A stretch of 64,000 nucleotides of DNA from Vibrio gallaecicus (GCF_024347495.1 NZ_AP025490.1:620001-684000), one strand, 5' to 3'. Positions 9,322 through 23,317 are shown, numbered from the stretch's first letter. Numbers and translations: made by a program. Notes: generated by a model from the sequence alone, not told the origin.

Positions 9322-9350
9322 ACAATAAGCAAGCGTTGTTCGAGCGTCAA
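9322..9350 (-). promoter_or_regulatory. pheL-pheA promoter
   Basis: On the minus strand TTGACG (9350-9345) and TATTGT (9327-9322) are separated by 17 bases, a near-consensus sigma-70 promoter. Transcription would start near 9315, about 25 bases before the leader ATG. The -35 begins only two bases past the T tract of the raiA terminator. Confidence 0.8.
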
Positions 9351-9351
9351 G

Positions 9352-9379
9352 CAAAAAAATAGCGCCATAGAGGCGCTAT
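9352..9379 (-). terminator. Terminator of raiA
   Basis: ATAGCGCC (9359-9366) pairs with GGCGCTAT (9372-9379). On the minus strand the stem is followed by seven T residues (9358-9352). It lies 22 bases past the raiA stop. Confidence 0.9.
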
Positions 9380-9400
9380 TCTCGAATCTTCGGATTTCCT

Positions 9401-9736
9401 TTATTCAACTTCGGCTTCTAGCTCTTCTATTTCTGGTTTTTCTGAACGGCGAGCTTCAGGTTTATGAATGAGTTTATTAAGTTGACGTTCTAGTTTTTGT
9501 TCAACTTCGTTGATTGCTACGTATAGGTCATCATGGATTGATGAAGCAACCAGTTTTCCTTTTGGTACTGTTAGTACGGCTTCGAATTTCTTTTTCTTAT
9601 TTGGTTCTTCGCTAAAGCTTGCTTGGCATCCAATGATGTCGATTTGCCATTTATCAAGCTTGTTAAATTTACTTTCAATGTGCTCACGGATTGCAGAGGT
9701 GATGTCGATATTTTTACCAGTGATGTTCATTTTCAT
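9401..9736 (-). CDS. raiA: Ribosome-associated translation inhibitor RaiA (protein Y)
   Basis: The 111-residue protein begins MKMNITGKNIDITSAIREH and has the beta-alpha-beta-beta-beta-alpha pattern of the HPF/RaiA family. It ends in an acidic tail (EIEELEAEVE). RaiA binds the decoding region of the 30S subunit in stress or stationary phase and stabilises idle 70S ribosomes. The ATG at 9736 is preceded by AGAGGAA at good spacing. A CRP-like palindrome upstream sits near -41 of a possible promoter, which suggests carbon-status control. Confidence 0.92.
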   Translation of the reverse strand: MKMNITGKNIDITSAIREHIESKFNKLDKWQIDIIGCQASFSEEPNKKKKFEAVLTVPKGKLVASSIHDDLYVAINEVEQKLERQLNKLIHKPEARRSEKPEIEELEAEVE

Positions 9737-9775
9737 AGATTCTTTCCTCTGTGGTATCCCTTATGGGTTAACTTC

Positions 9776-9866
9776 AGATTACTGTTTCAAGGAATAAAAA
9801 ACGTGATAAAGATCACTTTTGTGGCTAGAGAGATTATTATTAAAATCAAATGTGATCTTACGCAAA
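9776..9866 (-). promoter_or_regulatory. raiA promoter region with CRP-like sites
   Basis: GTGATAAAGATCAC (9803-9816) fits the CRP core GTGA-N6-TCAC exactly. On the minus strand a -10-like TAATCT lies at 9781-9776. The start would then be near 9769, and the site would be centred near -41, the class II CRP position. A weaker match, TGTGATCTTACGCAAA, lies at 9851-9866. The sites are seen; regulation by CRP is inferred. Confidence 0.6.
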
Positions 9867-10095
9867 CCTTTGTTCTTAAAATAATAAAACTGCTTGTTAT
9901 CAATGACAAAAAGTCTAAATTGGAGGCAGGGTTTCGCTAAAAATTATTGTTGTTTTTAGGGGTGTTATACAGCCGTAAAAAATGAATGATTAAAACTTCA
10001 CCATTTGTTTTAATAAGCACTTGATAGGATAAATGCTTATTAAAATGATGTTTTGTTCGAAAGCTCTTAGCAACCAATAAATACTCGAATTCAAT
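9867..10095. other. Gene-free stretch upstream of raiA
   Basis: This is the distal part of the 466-base gap between raiA and the MltF-like gene. It is AT-rich, with no convincing reading frame, RNA gene or repeat. The gap also contains the raiA promoter region and the terminator at 10096-10129. Confidence 0.4.
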
Positions 10096-10129
10096 AAAAA
10101 ACCGCTTAGCTGTATTAAAGCGGTTTTTT
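10096..10129 (-). terminator. Terminator of the MltF-like gene
   Basis: AAAAAACCGCTT (10096-10107) pairs with AAGCGGTTTTTT (10118-10129), giving T tracts on both strands. It is about 75 bases past the stop of the gene at 10203-11636. Confidence 0.88.
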
Positions 10130-10202
10130 TGGTTTTTAGCTTGTATCGTCTTTAGGGGAAATTATATTCCCTGCCGGTCTATGACAAAGTTAAGGAAGGT
10201 CA

Positions 10203-11636
10203 CTATTTAAAGCTTGCGTTGTTTTTAAGTAACCGCGCATTGCCTGATCCTTTAATCGCTTGTATTGCCTCGAGTTGTTTGTAAATTACATAGTAGCGAT
10301 TGATGTTCGTTACATAAGTAACAGGTTCTTTACTCACGTATTTTCGGGTGATGATTTCAACATTTTTAAACCACACATTTGGGTTATACCCTTTTGTCTT
10401 CGCCAGTTTTCTCATCTTTCTTATTTTAGCTGGACCAGCGTTGTAGGCCGCTAATGTAAAATATATTTGGTCATCAGGGCTTATTGCTTCATCGTTAAAA
10501 TATCTATCTTTGATAAACCGCATGTACTTGATACCAGCATGAATATTATTGTCGACTTTATGTATGTTAGGAATGTTGACGTTTTTATCTCTCGCGGTAC
10601 TCGGCAGGACTTGCATAACTCCAATCGCGCCTTTATGAGATACGCGGCTTTGATCTAATCCCGACTCTTGAAAACCTTGAGCAGACATCATTAATGGATC
10701 GAATTCGTACTTACTTGAATACTTTTGAAAGACTTCAGATAAATTCGCAACTCGGTCCACTTTTTTGGGGTTAAGCACTCGGCTTAACCAGCGTGTATTA
10801 TCGATATACTTTTGATAAATCACATTGCCTAGTAATGTTCCGGAGCGGGCGGTTTTTACGTATTTGTTAATTTCTTTTTTTAATTGCGGACTATTTTTTC
10901 TTAAAGCCCAAGCTATTTTGCTATTTTCACGTAAAGGCAGAGATTCATGTATTTGTATGTTCTCCATAACATTCAGCCACAGCCTAGCTTTATGGCTGTC
11001 TAGGATAGTGCTCTCTATGTAGCCTTGGTTCACTAGCTCAATTAATTCGTAATCTTGAAGGGATTCTTCAATGAAGTGAACATAAACTGGGGGCAAACCC
11101 TTCTTATTTAGTTCTTCATTCACTCGTTGGATACTTTCAAAGTAGCTAGAACTAGCTCTTATCCAAACTTCTCGTCCACTTAATTGTTCAATTGAAGTAA
11201 AGCTTTCAGTTTTTAGACCTGTAATGAACAGCTCTTTGCCGTTTTGGATCATTGGGTTAGCAAAGTCGATCACTTTCAGTCTTTTGTCGGTAATGGTCAG
11301 GTTAGCTACCGCAACATCACCATAACCAGACTTTAAAGAGGGAAGTAAATCGTCACGTTGTACGGGAATGATTTGTACATTTAGATAGGGGTTTTTCTTT
11401 TTTAAGCTTTTTTCAAAGTGGTAAAGCATCTCAGCAATAATGCCTTTGGGTTTTCCATCTTCTATAAAATAAAAACCAAGATCAGCCGAAACAAGCACTC
11501 TCACTGTGCCTTTTTTCTTTAGTTGATCTAAGTCTCCCACATAAGGGGCGTTACTTAATGGGGATAGCTCTAATGCATTTAAAAGCGGAGTAAATCCGAC
11601 AATTAAAATGAGTAATATCAACCTGCTCACATCCAC
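10203..11636 (-). CDS. MltF-like lytic transglycosylase with solute-binding domain
   Basis: The protein has 477 residues. A signal peptide covers about residues 1-21 (MDVSRLILLILIVGFTPLLN). A family-3 solute-binding domain (about 40-270; KKKGTVRVLVSADL, GYGDVAVANLTIT) is followed by an SLT domain (about 305-440). The SLT domain shows the catalytic Glu in GFQESGLDQSR, then GAIGVMQVLPSTARD and LAAYNAGPAKI. This is the MltF architecture, in which the binding domain tunes peptidoglycan cleavage by muropeptides. It is slightly shorter than E. coli MltF (about 518) and no lipobox is seen. It sits between bamD and raiA, each unit having its own terminator. Confidence 0.85.
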   Translation of the reverse strand: MDVSRLILLILIVGFTPLLNALELSPLSNAPYVGDLDQLKKKGTVRVLVSADLGFYFIEDGKPKGIIAEMLYHFEKSLKKKNPYLNVQIIPVQRDDLLPSLKSGYGDVAVANLTITDKRLKVIDFANPMIQNGKELFITGLKTESFTSIEQLSGREVWIRASSSYFESIQRVNEELNKKGLPPVYVHFIEESLQDYELIELVNQGYIESTILDSHKARLWLNVMENIQIHESLPLRENSKIAWALRKNSPQLKKEINKYVKTARSGTLLGNVIYQKYIDNTRWLSRVLNPKKVDRVANLSEVFQKYSSKYEFDPLMMSAQGFQESGLDQSRVSHKGAIGVMQVLPSTARDKNVNIPNIHKVDNNIHAGIKYMRFIKDRYFNDEAISPDDQIYFTLAAYNAGPAKIRKMRKLAKTKGYNPNVWFKNVEIITRKYVSKEPVTYVTNINRYYVIYKQLEAIQAIKGSGNARLLKNNASFK

Positions 11637-11718
11637 ACTCCATGTTGATGTTATGTTAATAGTTATTCATTAAAGATACCGTGTACAATGCGATTCATCA
11701 AGTTTGCGATTTTTGACG

Positions 11719-11746
11719 AAAAAAAACGCACTATAAATAGTGCGTT
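11719..11746 (-). terminator. Terminator of bamD
   Basis: AACGCACTAT (11725-11734) pairs perfectly with ATAGTGCGTT (11737-11746). On the minus strand the stem runs into eight T residues. It lies about 30 bases past the bamD stop. Confidence 0.92.
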
Positions 11747-11774
11747 AGATTTGTGTGTGTCCCACATACATAAC

Positions 11775-12500
11775 TTATAGAGGGTTTAGCTCGATAAGTT
11801 GTTCTGTTCTTTTCGCTGCGTCATCTAATTTTAATTGGCGGTAAGCCTCCAATTGAATATCTAATGATTTTCTTGCAGCGATAGTGTCTGGGTATGTTTT
11901 TTGTAGTTCTTGACTACGGTTGATCGCCGCAATCCATGCTTCGCGACGCAAGTAAAAATCAGCCGTCGCTAAATCGTATTCTGCTAAACGATTTTTTAAT
12001 GCAAACATACGTTTTTGCGAATCTTCAGCGTATGGGCTTTCAGGGAAACGTTCGAGTAACTTTTTAAAATCAGCAAAAGCAAGTTTTACAGGCTCTGGAT
12101 CTCGGTCACTACGATCTATATTAAATAGGTCGTGCATAAAGTTTCGGTCTTGAGCCATGTGTGTTAGCCCGCGCATGTATAGCACCCAGTCCTGTTTTTC
12201 ATGAGTTGGGTTTAGGCGTAAAAATCGAGAAATGGTTGCCAAGCCTAGCGCAAGGTCGTCATTTTTGTAGTAAGCGTAGATTAAGTCGAGTTGCACTTGT
12301 TCAGAGTAAGCACCGAAAGGGTAGCGAGAGTCTAGTGCTTCTAACTTTTCTATTGCTGTTAGCCAGCTACCACTTTGCAGGGAAACTTGAGCTTCTGAAT
12401 AGAGAACCGATGGTGGAACATCAGGAACTATTTCGTTGCTACTTGAACAGCCAACTAACAATGTTAATGCCAATAGGCCCGATAAAGTAAAGTGTTTCAT
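11775..12500 (-). CDS. bamD: Outer membrane assembly lipoprotein BamD
   Basis: The 241-residue protein has a lipoprotein signal (LALTLLVGC, with the acylated Cys near residue 18), followed by TPR-like helical repeats such as LYSEAQVSLQSGSWLTAIE and RYPFGAYSEQVQLDLIYAYY. BamD is the essential lipoprotein of the BAM complex, which folds beta-barrel proteins into the outer membrane. The length matches the family at about 245. It is divergent from rluD, the arrangement usual in gamma-proteobacteria. Confidence 0.95.
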   Translation of the reverse strand: MKHFTLSGLLALTLLVGCSSSNEIVPDVPPSVLYSEAQVSLQSGSWLTAIEKLEALDSRYPFGAYSEQVQLDLIYAYYKNDDLALGLATISRFLRLNPTHEKQDWVLYMRGLTHMAQDRNFMHDLFNIDRSDRDPEPVKLAFADFKKLLERFPESPYAEDSQKRMFALKNRLAEYDLATADFYLRREAWIAAINRSQELQKTYPDTIAARKSLDIQLEAYRQLKLDDAAKRTEQLIELNPL

Positions 12501-12638
12501 GTCCGGGGTCGATTCCTTGAATTTAAATATTTCGTAAGCTTCCGTTACTTTCTAACCAGTAACAGATACAATGATGCAATTATTCTATTTTATCCATACT
12601 AATGGGTATTAGTCTCACGGTTTTTAAAAAAGTTCGAT

Positions 12639-13613
12639 ATGGCTCAGCAGATAACATTAACAGACACAGTAAAAAGCAGCCAGTTAGGTCAACGTTTAGA
12701 CCAAGCTGTCGCTGAACTATTTACCGATTTTTCTCGCTCTCGTATTAAAGAGTGGCTTCTTGACGGCAAAATCCAAGTGGATGGCGAAGTTATCACTAAA
12801 CCGCGCACCATAGTTTTAGGCGGTGAAGCGATCATCTTACAAGCAGAGCTTGCGGATGAAGAGCGCTGGGAAGCACAAGATATTCCGTTAGACATTGTCT
12901 ATGAAGATGATGATTTATTGGTTATCAATAAACCTCGCGATCTGGTTGTACACCCAGGCGCAGGTACGCCGGATGGAACCATACTAAACGCATTGCTTTT
13001 CCATTACCCTCAGATTGCTGAAGTACCTCGTGCGGGTATTGTGCACCGTCTTGATAAAGACACAACTGGTCTTATGGTTGTGGCTAAAACGGTTCCAGCT
13101 CAAACTCGTCTTGTACGAGCTCTTGCTAAACGTCGTATTACTCGTGAATATGAAGCAATTGCTATTGGTAAAATGACAGCGGGTGGTGTGGTTGAGAAAG
13201 GCATTAGCCGTCATGCAACTAAGCGTACGTTAATGGACGTAAATGAATTAGGTAAGCCTGCGGTAACTCACTACCGTGTTGCTGAACACTTCCGCGAACA
13301 TACTCGTATTCGTCTGCGTCTAGAAACAGGTCGTACTCACCAAATTCGTGTTCATATGTCATACCTTCAGCACCCGCTGTTAGGTGATATTGCGTACGGT
13401 GGTCGTGCTCGTATTCCAAAAGGTGCATCTGAAGAGCTGACGACAATGATTCGTTCTTTTGATCGCCAAGCACTGCATGCTGTAATGCTTAAATTTGTTC
13501 ACCCTATTACTGGTGAAGAAGTTGAGTTCCACGCTCCTGTCCCAAATGACATGGTTGTGATGGCAGAAGCACTACGCGTTGATGCTCGCGAAAATCACGA
13601 AGACGACATTTAA
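12639..13613 (+). CDS. rluD: 23S rRNA pseudouridine(1911/1915/1917) synthase
   Basis: The 324-residue protein has an N-terminal S4 RNA-binding domain (about residues 15-75, LDQAVAELFTDFSRSRIKEW) and an RluA-type catalytic domain. The catalytic domain carries the motif GIVHRLDKDTTGLMV, where the Asp is the nucleophile. RluD makes the three pseudouridines in helix 69 of 23S rRNA. It starts a pair with pgeF, with two bases between stop and start. Confidence 0.95.
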   Translation: MAQQITLTDTVKSSQLGQRLDQAVAELFTDFSRSRIKEWLLDGKIQVDGEVITKPRTIVLGGEAIILQAELADEERWEAQDIPLDIVYEDDDLLVINKPRDLVVHPGAGTPDGTILNALLFHYPQIAEVPRAGIVHRLDKDTTGLMVVAKTVPAQTRLVRALAKRRITREYEAIAIGKMTAGGVVEKGISRHATKRTLMDVNELGKPAVTHYRVAEHFREHTRIRLRLETGRTHQIRVHMSYLQHPLLGDIAYGGRARIPKGASEELTTMIRSFDRQALHAVMLKFVHPITGEEVEFHAPVPNDMVVMAEALRVDARENHEDDI

Positions 13614-13615
13614 TT

Positions 13616-14356
13616 ATGTCGCTGATCGTCCCTGACTGGAATTCGCCTTCAAATGTCAAAGCATTTTCTTCGACAAGAGTTGGTGGTTTTTCAAAAGATG
13701 AATATCGAGGGCTAAACCTCGGTACTCATGTTGGGGATGACATTAATTTAGTTCAGAAGAATCGAAAATATCTTCAATGCCAAGAAGACATGCCTAGTGC
13801 TCCTGTCTGGTTAAATCAAACTCACTCTACCCATGTGGTTGAATTGCTGAAGCCTACTCTAGAAGTTTTGGATGCAGATGGCGCATTTTCAATGTCTCCA
13901 GGTGTCGTATGCTCTGCAATGACAGCCGATTGCCTTCCTGTATTGTTGACGAATACTTCAGGCACTCAAGTTGCAGCCGTTCATGCGGGGTGGCGTGGTC
14001 TTGCTGGTGGCATTATTGAAAATGCGATAGCCAAGTTTAAAGAACATGATCCACAAAGCGAAATTATGGCTTGGCTTGGTCCTGCAATTGGTCCATCAGT
14101 ATTTGAAGTGGGAAGTGATGTGGTTCAAGCCTTTGTTGATTTTGATTCGAACGCGAAAGCTGCATTTCAAACAAAACCTGAACAGGGCAAGTGGTTGGCG
14201 AATATGTCTCAATTAGCTCGTCAGCGTTTGAACTCAGTCGGAGTCACTGAAATCTCAGATTCAAATCTTTGTACTTACTCAGATCCTGAATTATTTTATT
14301 CATACAGAAGAGATGGAGTAACTGGTCGTCAAGCAACATTCATCTGGATGACGTAA
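13616..14356 (+). CDS. pgeF: Peptidoglycan editing factor PgeF (YfiH, multicopper-oxidase-like fold)
   Basis: The 246-residue protein has the Cu-oxidase_4 family motifs LNQTHSTHVV, MTADCLPVLLTN, AAVHAGWRGLAGG and CTYSDPELFYSYRRDG. Conserved His and Cys residues form a metal site. In E. coli the homologue removes wrongly incorporated L-Ser from peptidoglycan precursors. It begins two bases after the rluD stop, so translation of the two is coupled, as in many gamma-proteobacteria. Confidence 0.9.
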   Translation: MSLIVPDWNSPSNVKAFSSTRVGGFSKDEYRGLNLGTHVGDDINLVQKNRKYLQCQEDMPSAPVWLNQTHSTHVVELLKPTLEVLDADGAFSMSPGVVCSAMTADCLPVLLTNTSGTQVAAVHAGWRGLAGGIIENAIAKFKEHDPQSEIMAWLGPAIGPSVFEVGSDVVQAFVDFDSNAKAAFQTKPEQGKWLANMSQLARQRLNSVGVTEISDSNLCTYSDPELFYSYRRDGVTGRQATFIWMT

Positions 14357-14491
14357 CGCTTCTATATAACCTCTATATCTTTTCGATTTGTTCGCTCTCA
14401 TATCTTCATCTCCCCCCTTGAAAATTCACGTTACCGTATCCATCTTCTAACCATAAAGAAAACATAATCTTAATGAGTTAGGAAGGTTGGA

Positions 14492-17065
14492 ATGCGTCTT
14501 GATCGTTTCACAAGTAAATTTCAAATTGCGATATCTGATGCACAGTCACTAGCACTTGGTCGTGATCATCAATATATTGAGCCCGTACATTTAATGGTTT
14601 CGTTATTAAACCAAGATAGCAGTGCCATTCGTCCATTATTGACGATGCTAAATGTTGATGTTGTTCAGTTACGTTCGAAACTGAGTGAAATGCTCGACCG
14701 AGTTCCTAAAGTTAGCGGAATCGGCGGTGATGTCCAACTTTCCAGTGCCATGGGCACGCTTTTCAATATGTGTGACAAAGTAGCGCAAAAGCGTCAAGAC
14801 ACATACATCTCTTCTGAAGTGTTTCTACTCGCAGCAATCGATGATCGAGGACCTCTAGGTAACTTGTTAAAAGAGCTAGGGGTAACTGAACCGAAGTTGA
14901 CTCAAGCTATTGAAAAGATTCGAGGCGGACAAAAGGTAGACGACCCGAATGCTGAAGACAGACGACAAGCTTTAGAAAAATTTACTATAGATTTAACAGA
15001 GCGTGCAGAGCAGGGAAAATTGGATCCTGTCATTGGGCGTGATGATGAAATCCGTAGAACTATTCAAGTATTGCAACGCCGAACTAAGAATAACCCTGTA
15101 ATTATTGGTGAACCTGGTGTAGGTAAAACGGCGATTGTTGAAGGACTGGCACAGCGTATTATCAATAATGAAGTACCTGAGGGCTTGCGTGGTCGACGTG
15201 TTCTATCGTTAGATATGGGCTCATTAGTCGCAGGTGCGAAATATCGAGGCGAATTTGAAGAGCGCCTCAAATCAGTACTGAATGAGCTTTCTAAAGAAGA
15301 AGGCAACGTCATACTATTTATCGATGAACTTCATACCATGGTTGGTGCGGGCAAAGGTGAAGGTTCTATGGATGCTGGGAATATGCTTAAACCAGCACTT
15401 GCACGAGGTGAACTTCATTGTGTAGGAGCGACCACTCTTGATGAATACCGCCAGTATATCGAAAAAGATCCAGCTCTAGAGCGTAGATTCCAGAAAGTAC
15501 TCGTTGATGAACCAACAGTGGAAGACACAGTTGCGATTCTTCGTGGGCTAAAAGAACGTTATGAGCTACATCATCATGTAGAGATTACAGATCCTGCAAT
15601 TGTCGCTGCCGCTAGTTTATCCCATCGTTATGTTTCAGATCGTCAGTTACCAGATAAAGCGATCGATCTTATTGATGAAGCAGCTTCAAGTATCCGTATG
15701 CAAATTGATTCAAAACCTGAGTCTTTAGACAAGTTAGAGCGGAAAATCATTCAACTTAAAATCGAGCAACAAGCTTTAACTAATGAGAATGATGAAGCAA
15801 GTAACAAACGTTTGAATACACTGCAAAATGAATTGCTTGATAAAGAGCGTGATTTTGCAGAGCTAGAAGAAGTTTGGAATGCTGAAAAAGCAGCACTTTC
15901 AGGCACCCAACATATTAAAGCCGAATTAGAACAGTCTCGAATGGATATGGACTTTGCACGTCGAGCGGGTGATCTAAATCGTATGTCTGAACTTCAGTAT
16001 GGACGAATCCCTGAACTAGAGAAACAACTGGATCTTGCCACGCAAGCTGAGATGCAAGAAATGACGTTGCTGCGTAATAAAGTGACTGAAGCTGAAATTG
16101 CAGACGTATTGTCAAAGCAGACAGGTATACCCGTTTCAAAAATGTTAGAAGCTGAAAAAGAAAAGCTTCTCAAGATGGAAGGTGTTCTGCATAACAAAGT
16201 AATAGGTCAAGCTGAAGCGGTTGAAGTAGTTTCTAATGCAATACGTCGTAGTCGAGCAGGGCTCTCTGATCCAAATAAGCCTATTGGGTCTTTCCTATTT
16301 TTAGGACCTACAGGGGTTGGTAAAACGGAATTATGTAAGACGCTCGCAAATTTCATGTTTGATAGCGATGATGCCATGGTTCGAATTGATATGTCTGAGT
16401 TTATGGAGAAGCACTCTGTTGCTCGACTTGTTGGTGCACCTCCTGGTTATGTAGGGTATGAAGAGGGTGGGTACTTAACTGAAGCTGTCAGACGAAAACC
16501 CTATTCCGTTATTTTACTTGATGAAGTAGAGAAAGCTCACCCTGACGTCTTTAATATATTACTCCAAGTTCTAGATGATGGTCGTTTGACTGATGGGCAA
16601 GGAAGAACGGTTGATTTTCGTAATACAGTTGTAATCATGACTTCTAATTTAGGGTCATCACGAATTCAAGAAAACTTCCATTCACTTGATTATCAGGGAA
16701 TTAAAGATGAAGTTATGGAAGTGGTAGGTAAGCACTTTAGACCAGAGTTTTTGAACCGTGTTGATGAAAGTGTTGTTTTCCATCCGTTAGGGCAAGAACA
16801 TATTAAATCAATAGCATCGATCCAGTTACAGCACCTTAGCAAGCGAATGGAAGATAATGGATATGAGTTAGAAGTAACAGCTCCAGCGCTAGATCTCATT
16901 GCTCAAGTCGGCTTTGATCCTGTTTATGGCGCTCGTCCATTAAAAAGGGCAATACAACAAAGTGTAGAGAATCCATTAGCAAAAGCGATTTTAGCAGGCA
17001 AAGTTGATCCAGATAAGAAAGTTCAGTTGCGTGTAAGTAATGACAAGATTGTTGCTCATCAATAG
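14492..17065 (+). CDS. clpB: ATP-dependent disaggregase ClpB
   Basis: The 857-residue protein is a full-length Hsp100. It has an N-terminal Clp-N domain (about 1-145), AAA1 with Walker A GEPGVGKT near 206, a coiled-coil middle domain (about 400-530), and AAA2 with Walker A GPTGVGKT near 605. The second Walker B reads [14 protein letters not shown]. ClpB rescues aggregated proteins together with DnaK. No clear terminator is seen downstream. A sigma-32 promoter would be expected but I could not identify one with confidence in the 135 bases upstream. Confidence 0.97.
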   Translation: MRLDRFTSKFQIAISDAQSLALGRDHQYIEPVHLMVSLLNQDSSAIRPLLTMLNVDVVQLRSKLSEMLDRVPKVSGIGGDVQLSSAMGTLFNMCDKVAQKRQDTYISSEVFLLAAIDDRGPLGNLLKELGVTEPKLTQAIEKIRGGQKVDDPNAEDRRQALEKFTIDLTERAEQGKLDPVIGRDDEIRRTIQVLQRRTKNNPVIIGEPGVGKTAIVEGLAQRIINNEVPEGLRGRRVLSLDMGSLVAGAKYRGEFEERLKSVLNELSKEEGNVILFIDELHTMVGAGKGEGSMDAGNMLKPALARGELHCVGATTLDEYRQYIEKDPALERRFQKVLVDEPTVEDTVAILRGLKERYELHHHVEITDPAIVAAASLSHRYVSDRQLPDKAIDLIDEAASSIRMQIDSKPESLDKLERKIIQLKIEQQALTNENDEASNKRLNTLQNELLDKERDFAELEEVWNAEKAALSGTQHIKAELEQSRMDMDFARRAGDLNRMSELQYGRIPELEKQLDLATQAEMQEMTLLRNKVTEAEIADVLSKQTGIPVSKMLEAEKEKLLKMEGVLHNKVIGQAEAVEVVSNAIRRSRAGLSDPNKPIGSFLFLGPTGVGKTELCKTLANFMFDSDDAMVRIDMSEFMEKHSVARLVGAPPGYVGYEEGGYLTEAVRRKPYSVILLDEVEKAHPDVFNILLQVLDDGRLTDGQGRTVDFRNTVVIMTSNLGSSRIQENFHSLDYQGIKDEVMEVVGKHFRPEFLNRVDESVVFHPLGQEHIKSIASIQLQHLSKRMEDNGYELEVTAPALDLIAQVGFDPVYGARPLKRAIQQSVENPLAKAILAGKVDPDKKVQLRVSNDKIVAHQ

Positions 17066-17625
17066 TGGTGATGTTCTTCGTGCTAATAAATAATCTAATT
17101 GATGGAAATATTATCGCTTTGGTTGTTTTGTGTTCATGTGAATGGTTAATCGTAATTTTTCCTTGAACTCACTAAATTAGTCTCTATAATCCGCTCTCGT
17201 TGTCAGGCAAGACTAAACAGTTTCCTGAAGCGATAGCGGTTAATTTATTAATAAATTAAGTCTAGATAATTAAAGCTAAAAAAGTGTTTGACACTGAGTT
17301 TTGATTCGCTAGAATGACCGTCCACTTGAAAGGCTTCATTAACTTGAAGTGTTGAAAGTAAAGCTCTTTAATAATTTAAACCTATCAATCTGTGTGGGCA
17401 CTCGTTGATGAATATCAAAATTTGTTTTGCATTAGCAAAGCAAGGTTTCCTCGGAAATCAATTTGGTTTCAATGAGCTGAGTGACCAATACAAAATTAAG
17501 TTTACTTAATTTTGGCACAGTCAATTCATTACCATTCTGTTGGAATGGTAATAGCTTTAGAATTACATGTTTACTTCGGTAAATATTAGTTTTGAAGTCA
17601 GTATTCATTGAGCCGACAAAATCTT
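17066..17625 (+). promoter_or_regulatory. rrn operon promoter and leader region
   Basis: Two tandem sigma-70 promoters are visible. P1 has TTGAAC (17163-17168), a 16-base spacer and TATAAT (17185-17190). P2 has TTGACA (17288-17293), a 16-base spacer and TAGAAT (17310-17315). A boxA-like antitermination element, GCTCTTTAATAA, lies at 17363-17374. CCTATCAATCTGTGTGGG (17381-17398) pairs with 19204-19222 after the 16S gene and forms the RNase III processing stem. Confidence 0.85.
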
Positions 17626-19180
<1,555 letters not shown>

Positions 19181-19247
19181 TACGAAGATATCGTTGATGA
19201 GTACCCACACAGATTGATTAGGTTTAAAAAGTAAAAGAGACGATATT

Positions 19248-19324
19248 GGGTCTGTAGCTCAGCTGGTTAGAGCGCTCGCCTGATAAGCGGGAGGTCGGTG
19301 GTTCAAGTCCACTCAGACCCACCA
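19248..19324 (+). tRNA. ileT: tRNA-Ile (GAT)
   Basis: A 77-base cloverleaf with GGGTCTG/CAGACCC acceptor stem, anticodon GAT in CTGATAA, TTCAAGT T-loop and encoded CCA. The flanks CGATATTG (19241-19248) and CAATATCG (19323-19330) can pair around it. It is the usual spacer tRNA. Confidence 0.98.
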
Positions 19325-19344
19325 ATATCGATTGCAACACAGAT

Positions 19345-19420
19345 GGGGCTATAGCTCAGCTGGGAGAGCGCCTGCCTTGCACGCAGGAGGTCTGCGGTTC
19401 GATCCCGCATAGCTCCACCA
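19345..19420 (+). tRNA. alaT: tRNA-Ala (TGC)
   Basis: A 76-base cloverleaf with GGGGCTA/TAGCTCC acceptor stem, anticodon TGC in CTTGCAC, TTCGATC T-loop and encoded CCA. It is the second spacer tRNA in the 16S-23S region. Confidence 0.98.
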
Positions 19421-19719
19421 TCTTTAAGCACATTTACTTAAGTGTTTTTAAAAATGGTTCAATTTATTGAATCAAGCTCTTTAACAATTTGGAAAGCTGA
19501 CTGATTGATTACTTACGAGTAATTCAATCAAATTTAAAAGTTCTCAATGTTTATCTTTAACTAGATAAACACAACAAACACATTCAAGTGTCTTGTATTC
19601 GAATCAAACCTAGTTTGATTCACAATTGAGTCCGGCAAACAGTTATCAAGAATTAACCCTTCTTGATGACAACCAAAACCTTGGTTAGTTGCCATACACA
19701 AGACCCTTTCGGGTTGTAT
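19421..19719 (+). promoter_or_regulatory. 16S-23S spacer, second half, with boxA
   Basis: This holds a strong boxA, GCTCTTTAACAATTT (19476-19490), for rRNA antitermination. It also holds the left arm of the 23S processing stem: GGGTTGTATGGTTAAG from about 19711 pairs with CTTAACCATACAACACCC ending near 22622. No gene is present. Confidence 0.8.
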
Positions 19720-22613
<2,894 letters not shown>

Positions 22614-22737
22614 ACAACACCCAAGGGGTTTTGTGGACTCATAGAAATACCAGACCTTGAATGAGTTTGAAGAGAACAAAAACAGCTTTCCAGATTATTT
22701 TGCCTTCAGTTTTTAAACTGAAAGTAAAAGCAAAATT

Positions 22738-22857
22738 TGCTTGGCGACCATAGCATTGTGGACCCACCTGATCCCATGCCGAACTCAGAAGTGAAACACA
22801 ATAGCGCCGATGGTAGTGTGGGGCTTCCCCATGTGAGAGTAGGACATCGCCAGGCTT
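22738..22857 (+). rRNA. rrf: 5S ribosomal RNA
   Basis: About 120 bases starting TGCTTGGCGACC and ending near GCCAGGCT, with the conserved ATGCCGAACTCAGAAGTGAAAC. The ends pair with each other. It follows 23S in the same transcript. Confidence 0.95.
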
Positions 22858-22923
22858 TAAATTATAATCTTTAGGTTGACCAACCTGAAGATATGGACGC
22901 TCACTTAGTGAGTTGACCACTGC

Positions 22924-23000
22924 GGAGTGGTAGTTCAGTTGGTTAGAATACCGGCCTGTCACGCCGGGGGTCGCGGGTTCGAGTCCCGTCCACTCCGCCA
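22924..23000 (+). tRNA. aspT: tRNA-Asp (GTC)
   Basis: A 77-base cloverleaf with GGAGTGG/CCACTCC acceptor stem, anticodon GTC in CTGTCAC, TTCGAGT T-loop and encoded CCA. It is a distal tRNA of the rrn operon. Confidence 0.97.
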
Positions 23001-23034
23001 CTTATTCAGAGTTTCAGCTCTTTAAAACTGAGAT

Positions 23035-23111
<77 letters not shown>

Positions 23112-23116
23112 TATTT

Positions 23117-23147
23117 AAAGCCTCAGCAGAAATGCTGAGGCTTTTTT
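23117..23147 (+). terminator. rrn operon terminator
   Basis: AAAGCCTCAGCA (23117-23128) pairs perfectly with TGCTGAGGCTTT (23133-23144), followed by T residues. It lies five bases after tRNA-Trp. Confidence 0.93.
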
Positions 23148-23317
23148 GTATCTATCAATCTGTATTTGCTCTTCTCAATGTAACGAATATCATTTTATAC
23201 AGATTCCCTTCCCAAAAAATTATCTTATCCATTTCGAAAAAGTTCAAGAACAATGGCAAGGTATGTTTCAGCTCATATCAAATAAGAATATGACACCAAT
23301 TACCGCTCTTGCTCTCG
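23148..23317. other. Gene-free stretch after the rrn operon
   Basis: AT-rich sequence between the rrn terminator and the 3' end of the broken esterase gene. I see no integrase, no attachment-site repeat of the tRNA-Trp end and no reading frame with real support. Confidence 0.4.

Noticed and set aside
9623..9940. A 105-codon plus-strand frame over the raiA start and upstream region
   Set aside because: It is the complement of raiA plus its promoter, with no family features or ribosome binding site.
1947..10175. Similar GGGGAA...TCCCTGCC elements near 1955 and 10155 as a dispersed repeat
   Set aside because: Only two short, imperfect copies were seen, and the likeness may be chance.
22639..23001. 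A 120-codon frame on the minus strand across 5S and tRNA-Asp
   Set aside because: It is an antisense reading of stable RNA genes, and its protein (starting MAEWTGLEPATPGV) is a well-known artefact of tRNA complements.
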